A stretch of 64,000 bases of DNA from Rostratula benghalensis. Its lineage: Eukaryota > Chordata > Aves > Charadriiformes > Rostratulidae. The DNA lies in the NCBI GenBank assembly GCA_013399305.1, contig VXAI01000159.1:1-64000 (forward strand). The letters are read 5' to 3'. The position numbers were made by a program, and so were the translations under genes. Positions 47,701-60,071 of the stretch are shown piece by piece (the stretch's first letter is position 1; the number at the start of each line of letters is the position of its first letter). The notes under the pieces are model-generated. The model did no database searches, was not told the origin of the DNA, and worked only from the letters and a program-made list of their open reading frames with translations.

Positions 47701-48569
47701 TGGTTGGTTCCTGTAATGAATATCTTTGCCTTCTAGGTACATGCATACAGGAAAAAAAAATAAAATTGTGAGGCATGATGGATTCTGGGTCGGGACTGTT
47801 GTGAAGCATCCTAACTCCCTGTCGTTTCAGATCCAGAATTGCTGGTCATAACATGTTAAAATGTGGGAATTTATAATTAAAATAACATAAATACAATCAA
47901 GTATTTAAACATAATTTACAACTATATTTTTATCAGCTACAGTTTGAAAGTCATCTGTGTTATACAGAACACTTTCTCAATTTTAGGTCCATTTCTCCCA
48001 GTAAGTGAAACATATCCTAAAATATCTTTAGATCTGATGACAAATGAGTTTCACAGTGTCTCAGCAATACTGGAAAGAGCTTTTGTAAATCTTTAGGTTA
48101 ATTTGTAGACCAGTATATTTTCTTCTTTCATTTGTTAAAAAAATACCCCCTTTGCTTTAAATGAAGAAACAAAAGTTTCCACAAGATAGGGTGAGTGTCT
48201 TGCCTTCAGGAAACCCCAAGCCTTTTCCACAGAAGCCAAACATAGGCTACAAGGTCTTTGAATTCCCAGAAGCACTTCAGGTTCTGGATTAGAGTCAATG
48301 GTTGCATTGCTTGGATTCAAGTGGAGAAATTGAATATTAATATGCAAATGTTACTGGGTTGCAGGCCAGATCATTTCATCTAGAAGCATCAATTGAAATT
48401 ATCAGAACTGTTGCACTGCTTTGGTGGACAGGTATCAACTTGAGCAGGAACTCTTGCACTCAGCTTTTAATGCTTTTTCAAAGAGGTGCCAAACGTTTAG
48501 AACTGATAAATAACGAATTGAGGGTAGTTCTGGTTTCCAAGGCAAATAAATAAAATGAAGAAAACAGGA
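47701..48569. other. Non-coding interval
   Basis: Nothing recognised except a small segment bounded by AG at 48364 and a GTATCA donor-like word at 48432. Its acceptor has no pyrimidine tract, so I do not call an exon. Confidence 0.4.
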
Positions 48570-48635
48570 TGAGGGTGAATTCATCCTCGGTGTAAACTGA
48601 CTGACTTCAGTGGTATTACAGTAGAAATAGTTGTG
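48570..48635. mobile_element. Possible relic of the same MITE-like family
   Basis: CCTCGGTGTAAACTGACTGA, followed by CTTCAGTGGTATTACAG, resembles the middle of the 47.6-kb element family (GTGTAAAxxxGA ... TCAGTGGAGTTAC). The match is partial and diverged. Confidence 0.25.
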
Positions 48636-49135
48636 GGGTAGGATTTCTTATGTAAACAGTAACACGAATTGTGTTAAATAAGAAAGTACTTTACATTATG
48701 CCTAGGGCAAAATAGCTTCGTTAATCCCAAAATGTTGTTGCAAGAAAATTCCTTCATTTCCACAGTGTTCTAGGGGAGGTATAAGGCAAGTTACATAGTC
48801 AAACTTCTCCAGGGAACTTAAATAATTTATTTTCCTGTTTCAGATCAACACACTATTTTTGTGAAGCATTTTATTGGTTAATTTTGCTATTTCCACCCCC
48901 TCCTTCTCGCACCAACCCCACAACCACAAATCAAACAGACTTACGAGGTTACTTAATGCAAAACTTCATGTTTTTGTCAGTTGGCTCCTTCACGTGTTAC
49001 AGAAAACGTCAGTTCCACTTCCCTGCCTAAAAGTAACCTGGCCCCCATTTTAAATCCGCTTGTATGAATTCAGGGGACATTGGCCTAGAGTTACCTGAGC
49101 ACTAAGTAACAGAGTTGTCCAGGACAATGTCCTGG

Positions 49136-49299
49136 GTGATGGAACACTGGAATGGGCTGCCCAGAGAGGTTGTGGAGTCTCCTTCTCTGGAGATATTAAA
49201 AACCCTGTGACCTGATCTAGGTGTTCCTGCTCCAGCAGGGGGACTGGACTAGATGATTTTTCAAGGTCCCTTCCAATCCCTGGTATGCTGTGATTCTGT
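49136..49299 (+). mobile_element. CR1 LINE, 3' end fragment, different subfamily
   Basis: GGAACACTGGAATGGGCTGC, CCAGAGAGGTTGTGGAGTCT, GGAGATATTAAAAACCC, then ACTAGATGATTTTTCAAGG, TCCCTTCCAAT and TGTGATTCTGT mark a sense-strand CR1 3' end. The GGAGTCTCCTTCTCTGGAGA wording and TGTGATTCTGT terminus separate it from the other plus-strand copies, so it derives from another CR1 subfamily. About 165 bases remain. Confidence 0.94.
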
Positions 49300-50329
49300 C
49301 AATAATAACTTTTTTATTTCATCATATAATAAAACCAAAAGAAAATGAAGTGAAAATGCCCAGTATAATGAAACATTGGCATTGCTTGCTTTGAGCCACA
49401 AGTTAGGTGCTGGTTTTTACTTTCACTTTTCTGCTCTACACTTAAAAAAAAAAAAAAAGATATGAAAGAAAGAAAATAAACACCGAGATGACAATATCGA
49501 AATAGACCCCAAAACATTTCAGAAAAATATCTTCTGTGATTTTTTTTTCCCTCCTGCGATTGACATACACAGTGGTAAGTTTTTTTGGACAAAATAATGT
49601 TTATAGGCAAAAGGATTTATTTAAATAATTTTCAGACAGCTTCCAAAAGCAACACTACTGTAAATAAAAATAAACCAAACCAAAACACACACAAGACCCT
49701 CCATCCCCAATATGTCAGGATTTTTATTACACCCTGTGTTATTTAAGAGCCCACCGTGGCTGAGTGTTGTGACTGTGCTCATTAGTGACTAATCCTGGAG
49801 CCTGAGAGTTCTGGGTTTGCCCCACTGCCGAGTGATGACTTTCTTTCCTAGCAATTGCTCTCCTTCCCAAAGACGGCAGCTCTCATGTGAACAGAGCAGC
49901 CTGCTCACTATTCCCTTCACAGCACTTCCATGTGCAAAGCAGCAATCACAACAGTCAACTCTGCTTTGCACCAGAGCCGCCCGCAACGCCGCAGTCTGAA
50001 ATACTGCTGAGTAGGGGCAGCAGGAACTGGATCTTAATGATTTGCCCCTTCCCAATAATTTGGATTCATTGATTTCTCTAATTAAATATGCATTCCCCTC
50101 CACCATTATTCCCAATGATCCCATTTAATCTCAACAACAGGTCCAGAGGTATGAAGGCCTTGGCTCTTTGGCAAGCCCTTCTGTTCTGTAGGGACTCTTG
50201 GATACCTCCAGGCGTTAGCCCAGTGCTATTTGGCTACATCCCCCTTTCCTCATTGCCCTGCTTCCACCCATCTCTTCAGGCCTCTCTTCCTTCTCCCTTT
50301 GAACTGATCCCTCCAGTTCAGCTTCAGAG
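49300..50329. other. Non-coding interval with an A15 run
   Basis: A15 lies at 49444-49458. The part 50030-50120 is AT-rich with TTTGGATTCATTGATTTC and CTAATTAAATATGC and might be regulatory. No exon recognised. Confidence 0.4.
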
Positions 50330-50430
50330 GCCTGGAGCCGCGGTTCCGACTGACAGTTGTGTACGTACAGCCCATTTATCTGGCCGGCGTGGCACTGCGC
50401 CAAGGAAGAGGCCGTCTGAACGGTGAAGCT
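50330..50430. promoter_or_regulatory. Small CpG-retaining block of possible regulatory function
   Basis: About ten CpGs occur in 100 bases (GAGCCGCGGTTCCGACTG, GTACGTACAG, GGCCGGCGTGG, CTGCGCC, GGCCGTCTGAACGG), in a region otherwise almost free of CpG. Such islets often mark enhancers or short coding exons. Frames are open on both strands here, but I see no clear splice-bounded exon. Confidence 0.3.
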
Positions 50431-53400
50431 GTTAAGAAACTAATTGCCTGATGAACTGCAGTTACAGGGGAGCCTTTGCTGTTTGCCTCGGCTAATCACG
50501 TTTGCTCCCAAGGGTTTTTCTTGTTTGCCCCTTGTCCATTGTTTGGATTGGGAGAACATCGGGTTCACACCAGGGGAGGGCTTGGCCGATTGGCTCCCAA
50601 GCCTTTATCCTTCGCTTGTAGGTCCCGTCATTTGTTAGAAGGCTCAAACACTGTCACTGCTGTGAGTGCTTCCTTGCTTTCTCATCTCAGACTGGGAAGC
50701 TTTGAACTTGCCAGGATCTAAGTTCAGCACTCTGTGTTTGTTCTGCCGGTGTTGATGAAGTCACTAATCCCTAAATGAAGGGCAGGGAGCTGTTGGGGTT
50801 AGCAGTTTCGTCATCTTTAACAGAGAACACAGAATCCCTCACAACACAGGTGAGTTAACGAGAAAATTATTTCCCTCTGCCTTGCTTTCAAATGTCTTTC
50901 TGAGCAGTGGGTCTGAACTGAAACCCTGGGTTGTAAAATATCAGCTTGTGCAAAGAATCAAATCAGGGAAGAACTCTGTGCCACCAGATCCCCTTTAATT
51001 AGGTCATGCTCGGTTCCTTTGCAAGCAAACACACCTCGTTAGGTGTTTACCTAACAGAAAAGCAACCATACAGCTGCTTGTCTGCTGTTTCTACCTGGGG
51101 AAGGAGTGTTGATAAAGGGTGGACCTAATGATAAGCTAAATCATTCCCATCCTCAAACCACAGCTTCCATAGATTCCAGCACCAACCACTTTTCCCCAAT
51201 CATGAGTGGCCTGCACCAGAAACATCACCTGAGACAGTCTGCCACTCTGCTTGTAATGCAGCCTTGATGCTGTTTGTGTGCAGCTGGCGGTCACATTTTT
51301 CCTTTGAGAGGATTATGTTGGTTTTGCTTAGAGATACCAGGTTGAAGTCAACATTGACTCACTCTCAACTTGAGAAGCTTGAGGACAAAGCTTCGAGCAT
51401 CTCCTGATTCCAGCGCAAAACTTTCTCCAGCGTCACTGCCTGCCTCCTGGGAAACTCGTGCTGAAGCCTGGGCCCAGGCCATAAGTGGGCGTTGGGGAAT
51501 GGCTGCAAATGGCATCAGGGGTGTTTTGCAGTGCCTTTGTAAGAAATAGGTTTTGAAGCCAATCATTTTAAAGTCACTTTCAGATAACCTTTACCTGTCA
51601 CGTTTAAGATTTGACCTGTATCATTCCGAATCTGACTCTTACCTGGTGTGATTTTATCTTTTCCTTTGCATACAAGAGAATTACACTGCTCGTGTTGGTC
51701 CTTATGTCCCGTTCCTTTCCTTTTGAGGCCAACAGAAAGTCTCCCATTGACTTTGAGCAGTGAACAAGAACCTGCTGAACTTCCATTGTTTGGGCAATTT
51801 CCTCCCTCCTTTGTGGTCTTATTCAGCAAAGGCATATTGAAAGCAGTGGACTTGCAGCAGTCTACAGGAGCATTAGGAGCTGCACCCTCCCAAAAGTCAA
51901 GAGCTTCAAATGGGAGCCTGCACCCAGAGGTAAGAGACAGAAGGCAAAGGAAGATGACAGATGGAGCTCAACACAGACAGTCAGTCTGACAGCTTCGCTA
52001 CATCCTCCTAAAGATCTCAGAACAAAAATTTTGTCAGCTGAAATCTTATTTACAGCCTCTGTTTTTTTTCCTGAAAGGATCAAATAATTCTTGAAAGAAG
52101 ATGGAGTGCAGCTTTCTCCATCTTCTTCAGTGGCCACTAGTAAGAGCCAACAACAGTCTGAGATTGTTGGAAATTGCTGTCTAGTTTCTTAGTTCACAAA
52201 TTTTAGCCTAAACTTGAGGAAGTTCAGCAAAGACATCCTCCTAGATCTTCCCCATGCACTTCCTTGTGTAGGAAGCTGGCAAACCTTTCCAAACCCCAGG
52301 CTATTCCTCTCCCTCTGTAGGGTTGCACTATTCTCAGTGGTAAGGTGCAGGATGAATCAGTCAACAGAAATATTTACAAAATAACATATTATTCTGGGCA
52401 ATCTTCAGAATTTGGACCTGTGAGTATGATAGGTTTGGTGAGCAATGATTTCTAACAAAAGTGGAAAAAAAGGAAATAATTACAACAGAATCACAAATTG
52501 AGGCTCACTGACATATCAAATCATAAATTATAGTGGAGGGGCAGAGATGATTGTCCTTGTGACATTGCACATTAATGAGCCAGGATTGCTCTGGGAGATT
52601 CTGCACTTATCCTAACTGTCAAATTTCCAACACAATGAGAGATTACAGAGTAGATAAACAGGACAATCACAAGAAAAATCGTATCAGGAAGGAAATCTCT
52701 ATGCTGCCTGGTGGGACCATGGTTAGTAGCAGATGTAGACTTTGTGGAGACTGAGCATGGCCAGAGCACTGGAGAAACACCGCAGAAACGAGCTGGTGGC
52801 CACCCCACCACTCTGGTGCCAGCTTCAAAGAAATCAGCCCAATATAGTGGGTTTCTTCTACACAATCCATACCAACGGTGCAAAGTGAACCAACATGCAG
52901 AAACCCTTTTTCCATCTCTGGTTGTTTGTGTATCCCTTCCAAGCCCTCGCATAGTTTGACTTGCACATCCTCCTGGCATACCACACTCCCCCAGAAGATT
53001 AGCAGCGCTTATCTGGCGTGTGTCTGCACGGGCTCATGCACCCCACTGGCTTGGGCAGGGAGTTTTTCTGGGAGTCATTTTTCTGGGCCCTCCTTAAAGG
53101 CAATTAGCAACTACCCCCTTTAACATCAGAGAGCAAATTCAATCATGGAATAACTCTCCTGCAATCGCTACAATTAGCAGGAATGCGCCTGACCCTGGCT
53201 TCACCTCCTCTGAAATGCAGTTCCTGGTACAAAGTGTTGCACTGTGTTTGAGAGTGACATGTTATGAGTAACTGGATGTCAGGATCATCGTGTGAAAACA
53301 AACAAATCCCCGAATAACTGGGAAGTCTTGAACCAGAAGCTGGCATAATAAAGGTAGAAATAATCCCTATTTTCACGTGTTACTTCCCTTTCTCTTGACA

Positions 53401-55354
53401 CAAAAACAGTACGGTGCAGCCCAGCCCTAACCCCAAACACGTGCCACTGCCTGTAACATCTCACAAAAGCACAGCCAAAGTGGGGGCTTGGTCACCACTG
53501 CAATGTGAAAATGTAAATCTTTACTTGGACAGAGACAATATCTGGAATACTTCTCCCCGTTGTCATAAGGAAAGTGAAAATCTTTTGTTTCATGCATATT
53601 CTTCTTACAGAACAGGATTTTTATTTCTTTTCTTAGGACACAACAACAAAATGCGCCCAGGCTTACACTGCTCCTCTATTCAGACACATTCATATTCCTA
53701 TGAACCTTCTGTCTTAGAGCTGGAAGATTGGGATTCCTAAGAAGAAAAGTTCTGGCAGCTCATCAGAAGTGCAGTGCTCGCATGCTGCACCCGGTCCCAC
53801 CTCTTGTTTATGCTGCGTCTCTGGGAACAACACTCTTCGTTCTTGAGAAGGATGTGGTGATCTGTGAGCACTCACTTTTCATTAGAGGGATAAAGGAAAA
53901 AAAATAAAATCTAAGAGGGAGCCAACTCGTGTAGGGGAGTTGAGGTCAAAACGACTAAGCATCTCTCTAAGATACTATTATTCAATTATCACTCAAAGTA
54001 TTTGTGAAAACAGTGTATTCCTCTCAAACCATGAGTGGCAGAGTGCTCTGTTTTGTCTGAACAATTTTGGAGCTTGGCTGTAGAGAAAGCTGTACTTTTT
54101 TGACTTGGGAACACAGCCATTTCTTTCTTTGCTTATTTTTTGCCCATAAGAAACCTTGTCTTCCAGCCACACTTGCACAATTTTAGTCCCTCTTCCCTTA
54201 CTCATTTTCTTTCTGAATTCCAAAGAATCCTTTCCACCCTGTGTCCTACCCTGCTCCTTCAGTGACGTATGTACAATGACCTCTCTTCTCTGTGTCATAT
54301 TCAGTTTAATCCTTTTCCTTGAGCATCATTTGCACAGTAATCCTTTTCCTTCTGTGACACAAGCACAAAACTCCCTTTCCTCCACTGTCACTCAGCAGAA
54401 CAATCCCTTGCTTCTAGTGGCCCACAGGCAGTAACCCTTTATCCTCTGTGCCGAGCACAAAATGATCACACTCAATCTTTCCTTCAATACAAAAAGGACA
54501 CTGCAACCTCTATGTTAATTCTCAGAAGAAAACACTGACATCCTTTTATTCACAAGTTACCCAAATATTAACCTTCCTCTAATCAGTAAACAGTATGAGA
54601 TACCATGATGAAAAAAGCAACATACACAGTTCACTTTTTTCCTGTGTTCTGAAAAATTTCTAGGGAAAAACCCCCAACTTTTCCAATGTTATTAAAAAAA
54701 CCCCCACCAAACTAGTAAATGGTTACTTTAACATTCTTCCCATTACTCTTCTTTTTTTTTTTTTTCCCCATTTTGTTCTCCTCTTTTTGAATGATGTAAC
54801 AAGGGGGGAACAGGAGAAAGGAATAAAAAAACTGGAGGGGAATCAGAACTCAAAATCAGATGTAGTCTTTTAAATTGCGCTGGTTCATATACTTCACAGG
54901 AGAAAGATATTTTGTATTTCGAGTTAATAAAATAAATTTAAAATGTTTTGACACTTCCCCCCACCCTGAGGCAGACCAGTTACCATAACAAATTGGAATG
55001 AGAACACAGGAGACTAGTGACCAGGAGTACAAGCTTTCACCAACTGAGCAAGTAATTTTGCCTGCTTTGCTTTAAGCCTTAACCAAACCCAAAGAGATAC
55101 CTATTTAACCAGAGCTTTGCAGCTTCCTCCAACCAGGAAAACTCTATCAGTAGCTCATCCCCTGGGCAGCCACAGCAAGGCTGGAAGCTGATAAAGCTTA
55201 GGAATGATTACCCTAATTTGATATCCCCTTTACACAGCAGTGTTGCATTTGGTGATGGTTTGGGCTGATAATGATCCTGTTTATTTCTTTGGCCTGCCCA
55301 ATTCCACCCTACTGCCACAGCATGCTTTCAAAACAGGGCTCAATTAATTAAATG
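50431..55354. other. Non-coding interval
   Basis: Long minus-strand frames overlap each other at 52572-52984 (135 and 105 codons in two frames) without recognisable domains. T14 lies at 54752-54765. No CR1 or other repeat family was recognised. Confidence 0.4.
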
Positions 55355-58300
55355 CTAAGTCTGACCCTTTGCAGAAACCCTAAATTTAGACCCATTGATT
55401 CTAAATCGGTTTTGTCTGCCGCTGGAATGGCATACATTTGCCAGGATTGGTTGGACCCTGTATCTTGAATGATGTAACAAGGGGTTAGTTATGCACAAAT
55501 TTCTTGTAACAGGAACACTGTTTAATACCTCTAGGTGCTCCTGTGTTTGTAATATGCTCTGACAGCCTGTGTGGCTGGTGCATTTGAAGCACAAGATTTC
55601 CTGTGTTCCCAGAGTAGGTGCAGTACGTGCCACTGGCTCCCCATCGGTATTAGCCACAACAGCTGCCTGAACAAAATTCAGGGTGGAAAACCACCACCAT
55701 ATTTTTTTTTTGAAGAAAGATAGTAATTATGGTAATTGTATCACTTCAGCATTTTCCTTGCCTGTGTTTAGGAACAAGTGATGTGAGCCAGCGAGAACAG
55801 CAGCTTCTTCCCTGCAAATTAATTCCTGCTTTGGAATAGCAGGATAGATACAATAAGACTTTTGGTTTGGTATGTTTTCCCCTGCATCTTCTGGGTGGTG
55901 CATTACACATTCACCACAATTCTTCACCTCTACTGTCACTTTTATGGCAGTGTTTTCCTTTTCCTCCTTTTCAGTCATGGGCATGCTAATCTTTTGTGTC
56001 ACAACCAGCACAGCCCCTCCTTTATAAGGGCCCCTTCCTCCCGCTGTGACCTCCTCGATTATGCAGTTAAAAGAAAAAATAATTTCACCTACAAAATCTA
56101 AAGCACTGGAATTGTCGCTGTTTTTATTTCTATCAACCACTGAAACCAGCCTGGACTGAATAATTAAGCAGCTATTTGTGTCATGGGTTTTAATGCTGAA
56201 CATAACCCATTAACCCCATAGAAGCAAGGTCCTTGAGTTCTGTATAATTCTGGGAGTAAACTGTGATGAATCAGGGCTGAGATAAGAGCCAGGCATCTTA
56301 TAAAAAATCTGGAACATGTTCTTGGCACTCAAGGTTTGTTCTGTGTTGCAAGCAGTTTCTGCTCTTCCCTTTTTTTATCTTCCCCGATTCAACTGAATCC
56401 CATGGGAAACACAGACTCTACTTAGAAAAAGTGTTTGTTACAGTTCATTCTGTTATTTTCTGATACTTTTTGCCTTTTTTTTTTACCACTGAAAATATGT
56501 GTATGTGAAGAGCATTTTACCATTCTTTGGGGCTCATCTGTTCATAGTGCTTATTTTGTACTTGCAGTTGTCATAAATCTCACTCTGGTCTCATTTTTTC
56601 CCTCAAACAGAGCCTTGTTAGATGTAACTCTTCTTGGACACGCTCTTCAAAAATGGCTGCAGCTGATACAACATGGTTCAGTGAGCACGATCAGTAGCAA
56701 TATTCCTGGCACCAGTATGTGTGCTGGCTTGTCCTTGCTTAGCAAGCTCTGTGGCCAAATTGGTCAAGGCGTAGGTAGCTGTCTCCTACTGGATCAGCTG
56801 TTGCTGAAAGCAAAAGACCAATTCTTTTCACACGAAACTTTGTGTTTTAAGATCTCTTCCTGATCAGGTGCTTGGGAGACAGAATGACCTCTCCACCCAG
56901 AGATGCACAGCTCTGCAAAATAAAAAAGAGGAGTTAGCATCCTGTTCCAGTCCATCACGTAAGGCTGTGGGTGTACATACCACCCTCCTCATGTAGAAAA
57001 GTGTGAGCTTATGACAGACAAGCATTTAACCTGACCTACTGCATAAAACCATACAATTATTTTACCCCATAATTTCTGTATCAGCCCCAACAACTTCTAG
57101 CTGAACTGGACTGTCCCATTCTGAGAGACAACCACCTCTGATTTAAGGAGTCCAACTGATGGAGAACTTTCCCACGTCCTTTTGTGATCAATTACAAAGT
57201 TTAGTGAATTGACTGCTCGTTGTTCTCATGGCTACAGCCACCTCATGCATTGACATAAACCACAGGTGTAGCCAGAGATGTGAACAGGGCTTTTTACATG
57301 AGTAATGGTGGTGAGAGCAAGCCCTGTGCTGGGCCTGCTGACTCAGGAAATGCAGACTTTCAGGTTTGGAGGAGGAACTTGGCCTGGGATCGCTGCTGGT
57401 CAGAAGGACTGACACCACCACTTTATCCAGGACTCTTCAGTGTTGGAAACGTTTTTCCCTAACTGACTCATCTTCCCTTTCTCCATCTGAGACCACAATT
57501 TCTCAAATTTAACACTGCTTACCTATTCTGGTTGGATAGCAGATGATAATAAATAAATAACAATGCAAAGTGCACTAGGTGTAACTTCCCATTCTTTCAA
57601 GGCTGGCTGTGTCGCAAGAAAGACTGTCAGACAAGGGGCCAAATCCTGAGCTGTCGGGAAACAGAACTTGAAGTATATAAATATTCTTTCTGTACTTTAA
57701 GAAAACATGTACAAACTGAGAAAAGTAGATATTGCATTAAAAAATAATGTTAAGACAAAAATTACGAGCATATTCAGATGCCTGAAAAACAGATGGAACT
57801 AACATAACCAGATATAATCAGTTAATACCAGTAATGCTGTGTAAACTGGGAATAAACATCAGCACTTAATGATTGGTTGTGAGACATATTTCTGAACGTA
57901 GTACTGGGCTTTGGTTTTGTCACAGGGATATAGTAACTGCTAGAGACAAAATGCTGAAGGGAGGTAAAGGAAGAAAATGAAACCATTGTTTTTCAGGGCA
58001 CAAAGAGTCTTACATTTTGTTATGGTATACTTAACTGGTCAGTTTTGAGCAACTAATAACCTGACACTTCACTGGACAGTATAAAACCACAGCCTGATGA
58101 TGAGTACAGGAATGAGGGCTGACTAAAAAAACATGTGAGCATTTGCAGGAGAGCATTTGCTTCTTTAAGAAAATTTTACATTATAATAATGGCAAGATAA
58201 GATAAGATACGCTTATGATACCCAACGTGAAATCCATGAGTGTGCTGGTAAAACCTTGCAGTGAAGTTTGGAGATCTTTGCAATACCCAGATGCACACTT

Positions 58301-59590
58301 TCCTCTTTGTCTTTCTCTCCCTTTGTCAATATCTCCTTTTCTCTCCCTGAGAAGAAACAATAATTTAATTCTGACTAATACACAGAAAGTCTTCTACAAC
58401 CAGGATGGTTAACTTACAATGAGACATTTTATGAGCCACAGCCTCAGCTTGACTAAATGCCTTCTGTGCAGCTTTAGCTTTGCTTTATGGACCTGTAAGA
58501 ACATACATAAGGACTCACCATTTAAGCAGGAGCTGGTGTGGCTGGAAGCAAACCACTGACCTGCGAAAGGCCATCATGCCTTGAGAAAAATACACCGGTG
58601 CAAAACATAGAAGAAAACATAACCACAACAGAAATGAGTGTGCACATCTGTGAGCTGCCTCCTGCTCCTCATAAACAAGAGAGATAAATTCATTGCCCAA
58701 AATTGAAAAAAAACCCAAACCAAAATAATCCTCTAAAAAAAAGACCCCTGTAAACAGCCAAGAGAGCTGTTGTTTGACTTGTACAAGAAATCTCATTTCC
58801 ACTTTCTCCATATAAATAGCAGGGATGGAGAAGGTCTGATGCTAACAGGCCCCGTTCCCTTCAGTCCAAGCTCACCTACTTCCTAGGGAGGCTTTCGGTT
58901 GACTTCAGCCATCTTTGGTGTGGAAAAGAGAACAACTGAAGCAAAATGCTGCAAAACCAAACCACTGATGTACCCAACCCAAGTTGCTAATGCCCAACAG
59001 CTGAGACAGCCAAACTGGATGGACCTCTATACAGCAGGAGTGGTGATGAGTTGGGGTCCCACCATGGGGCTGTGCCAGTAGAGCACTTGCAGGTTGGGTT
59101 GTTCTCAGTGGCGTGTGCGCCCAAGGTGAGTCCCCACTGTCTTTCTCTACTGCAGGAGCCAGCTTGTTCTCTGACGGACCCAGGCTCAGCCCTGAGGCAA
59201 GATGGCAGGTGTCACACTTGAACTTCTGGTGCTGCCACAGATGTCACACCCAAGGACCCACCACTAAGCAGAGATGCTGTGGATGCTTCTCAGGACCTAG
59301 GGTCAATAAGCTGTGCCTTTACATATGGAAATGCAACATGTTTCTGTAGGGCTGGAGACTACTAAGGAGAGCCCCTGTGCTGTACGTTACCTGCTGCAGT
59401 GACAGGTCCCTATCTAGCCAGATTGATGTGTGTTTCTCGAGGAGCAGGTTTCAGCCTAGGGAAGCACTCTGCGGGCTCAGCATTTACAGAAAACAGCAGA
59501 GAGAAGGCGGCTGCGGTGTTGGAGAGGATTCGTGGCACAGTTGCACATGAGTCAGTCTGGTATCAAAGTATTAGAGAATAAACTGCACTA
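55355..59590. other. Non-coding or intronic interval downstream of the 60-kb reading frame
   Basis: If the minus-strand frame at 60059 belongs to a multi-exon gene, its later exons would lie here. Partial signals exist on the minus strand. There is a strong acceptor (CTCTTTTTTATTTTGCAG) ending at about 56920, and a GTGAGT donor word near 58518 following a hydrophobic frame (58811-58515). A 158-codon frame lies at 56203-55727. They do not join into a consistent frame that I can defend. The two last frames are AT-rich and of chance length. Confidence 0.3.
58195..58210 (+). promoter_or_regulatory. Triple overlapping GATA motif
   Basis: AGATAAGATAAGATAC contains two full WGATAR sites and one near-match in 16 bases, with an inverted TTATGATA seven bases on. 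Tandem GATA sites bind GATA zinc-finger factors cooperatively. It could also be a short chance repeat in AT-rich DNA. Confidence 0.3.
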
Positions 59591-59726
59591 CCCCCAGCCT
59601 TAAGGACTGCAGATAATGCGCAGCAATGAAGTTTTATCTGTGCTCAAGTACATATTTTTTTATGCAGCTAAAGCTATGTCGCAGATGTTCCTCACTAGAA
59701 TAGATTTTGCCTTTGCTAATCCTGTA

Positions 59727-60059
59727 TTAATCTGCTGGTAGAGCTGTATCTGCATTATTACCACTGGGCTCCTTGCGGCGAGGAGCTACTTGCTCGCTGG
59801 GGACAGGGTTCTTCTGCATGTCCCTTTGCGGAGCTGCAGCTCGGAGGTCAGGCTCGCTTGTGCCGGGGGGAGCACCCTCCCCAGCCCCCGTTTCTATTAC
59901 CACTACGGTGCTCTGCCAGGAGAGGGAGCTAGGACTCTGAGATTCAGTGGCCTTTGATGTTTTCTGCTCACAAATCATGAAGGTGTTAGAGCTCTCCAAC
60001 ACTAACAGAGGCTTTCCTCCTTGGCTGGGGGGATATGCAGGGGGCTCATGATTTTCCAT
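59727..60059 (-). CDS. Candidate coding exon or small protein of 110 residues, family unknown
   Basis: The frame starts at an ATG at 60059 in a good context (GCCTCCATGG) and an in-frame TGA lies four codons upstream, so this start bounds the frame. It runs 110 codons to TAA at 59727. Residues 6-9 are P-P-A-Y, a PPxY-type WW-binding motif. The rest is hydrophilic, rich in S, P, E and A, with a V-V-V-I stretch near residue 51 and no membrane segment. CpG is locally enriched (about nine in 130 bases at 59776-59907), unlike the flanks. Just upstream, CCCCTTCTGCAG could be a splice acceptor (exon start 60071). Internally, a GTAATA donor-like word follows CCCAGTG near 59763. This may be the N-terminal cytoplasmic part of a larger protein, such as a membrane protein, or a chance frame. 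I cannot name it. Confidence 0.4.
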   Translation of the reverse strand: MENHEPPAYPPSQGGKPLLVLESSNTFMICEQKTSKATESQSPSSLSWQSTVVVIETGAGEGAPPGTSEPDLRAAAPQRDMQKNPVPSEQVAPRRKEPSGNNADTALPAD

Positions 60060-60071
60060 GGAGGCTACTCA

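Noticed and set aside
48365..48431. 67-base segment between AG and a GTATCA donor word, considered as a small exon
   Set aside because: The acceptor lacks a pyrimidine tract and no partner exon fits.
52572..52984. Two overlapping minus-strand frames (135 and 105 codons)
   Set aside because: Two open frames over the same bases with no domain. At most one could be real and neither shows splice-bounded structure.
55727..56203. 158-codon minus-strand frame, considered as an exon of the gene starting at 60059 or a degraded retroviral gene
   Set aside because: AT-rich, no CpG signal, no recognised motif, and its length is within chance expectation. No reverse transcriptase, integrase or envelope signature is visible nearby.
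56435..56863. 142-codon plus-strand frame with hydrophobic N-terminal part
   Set aside because: Phenylalanine and leucine runs come from T-rich DNA, and no family similarity.
58515..58811. Minus-strand hydrophobic frame followed by a GTGAGT donor, considered as a membrane exon downstream of the 60-kb frame
   Set aside because: The donor is good, but the upstream acceptor is poor and the frame does not join sensibly to the 60059 frame.
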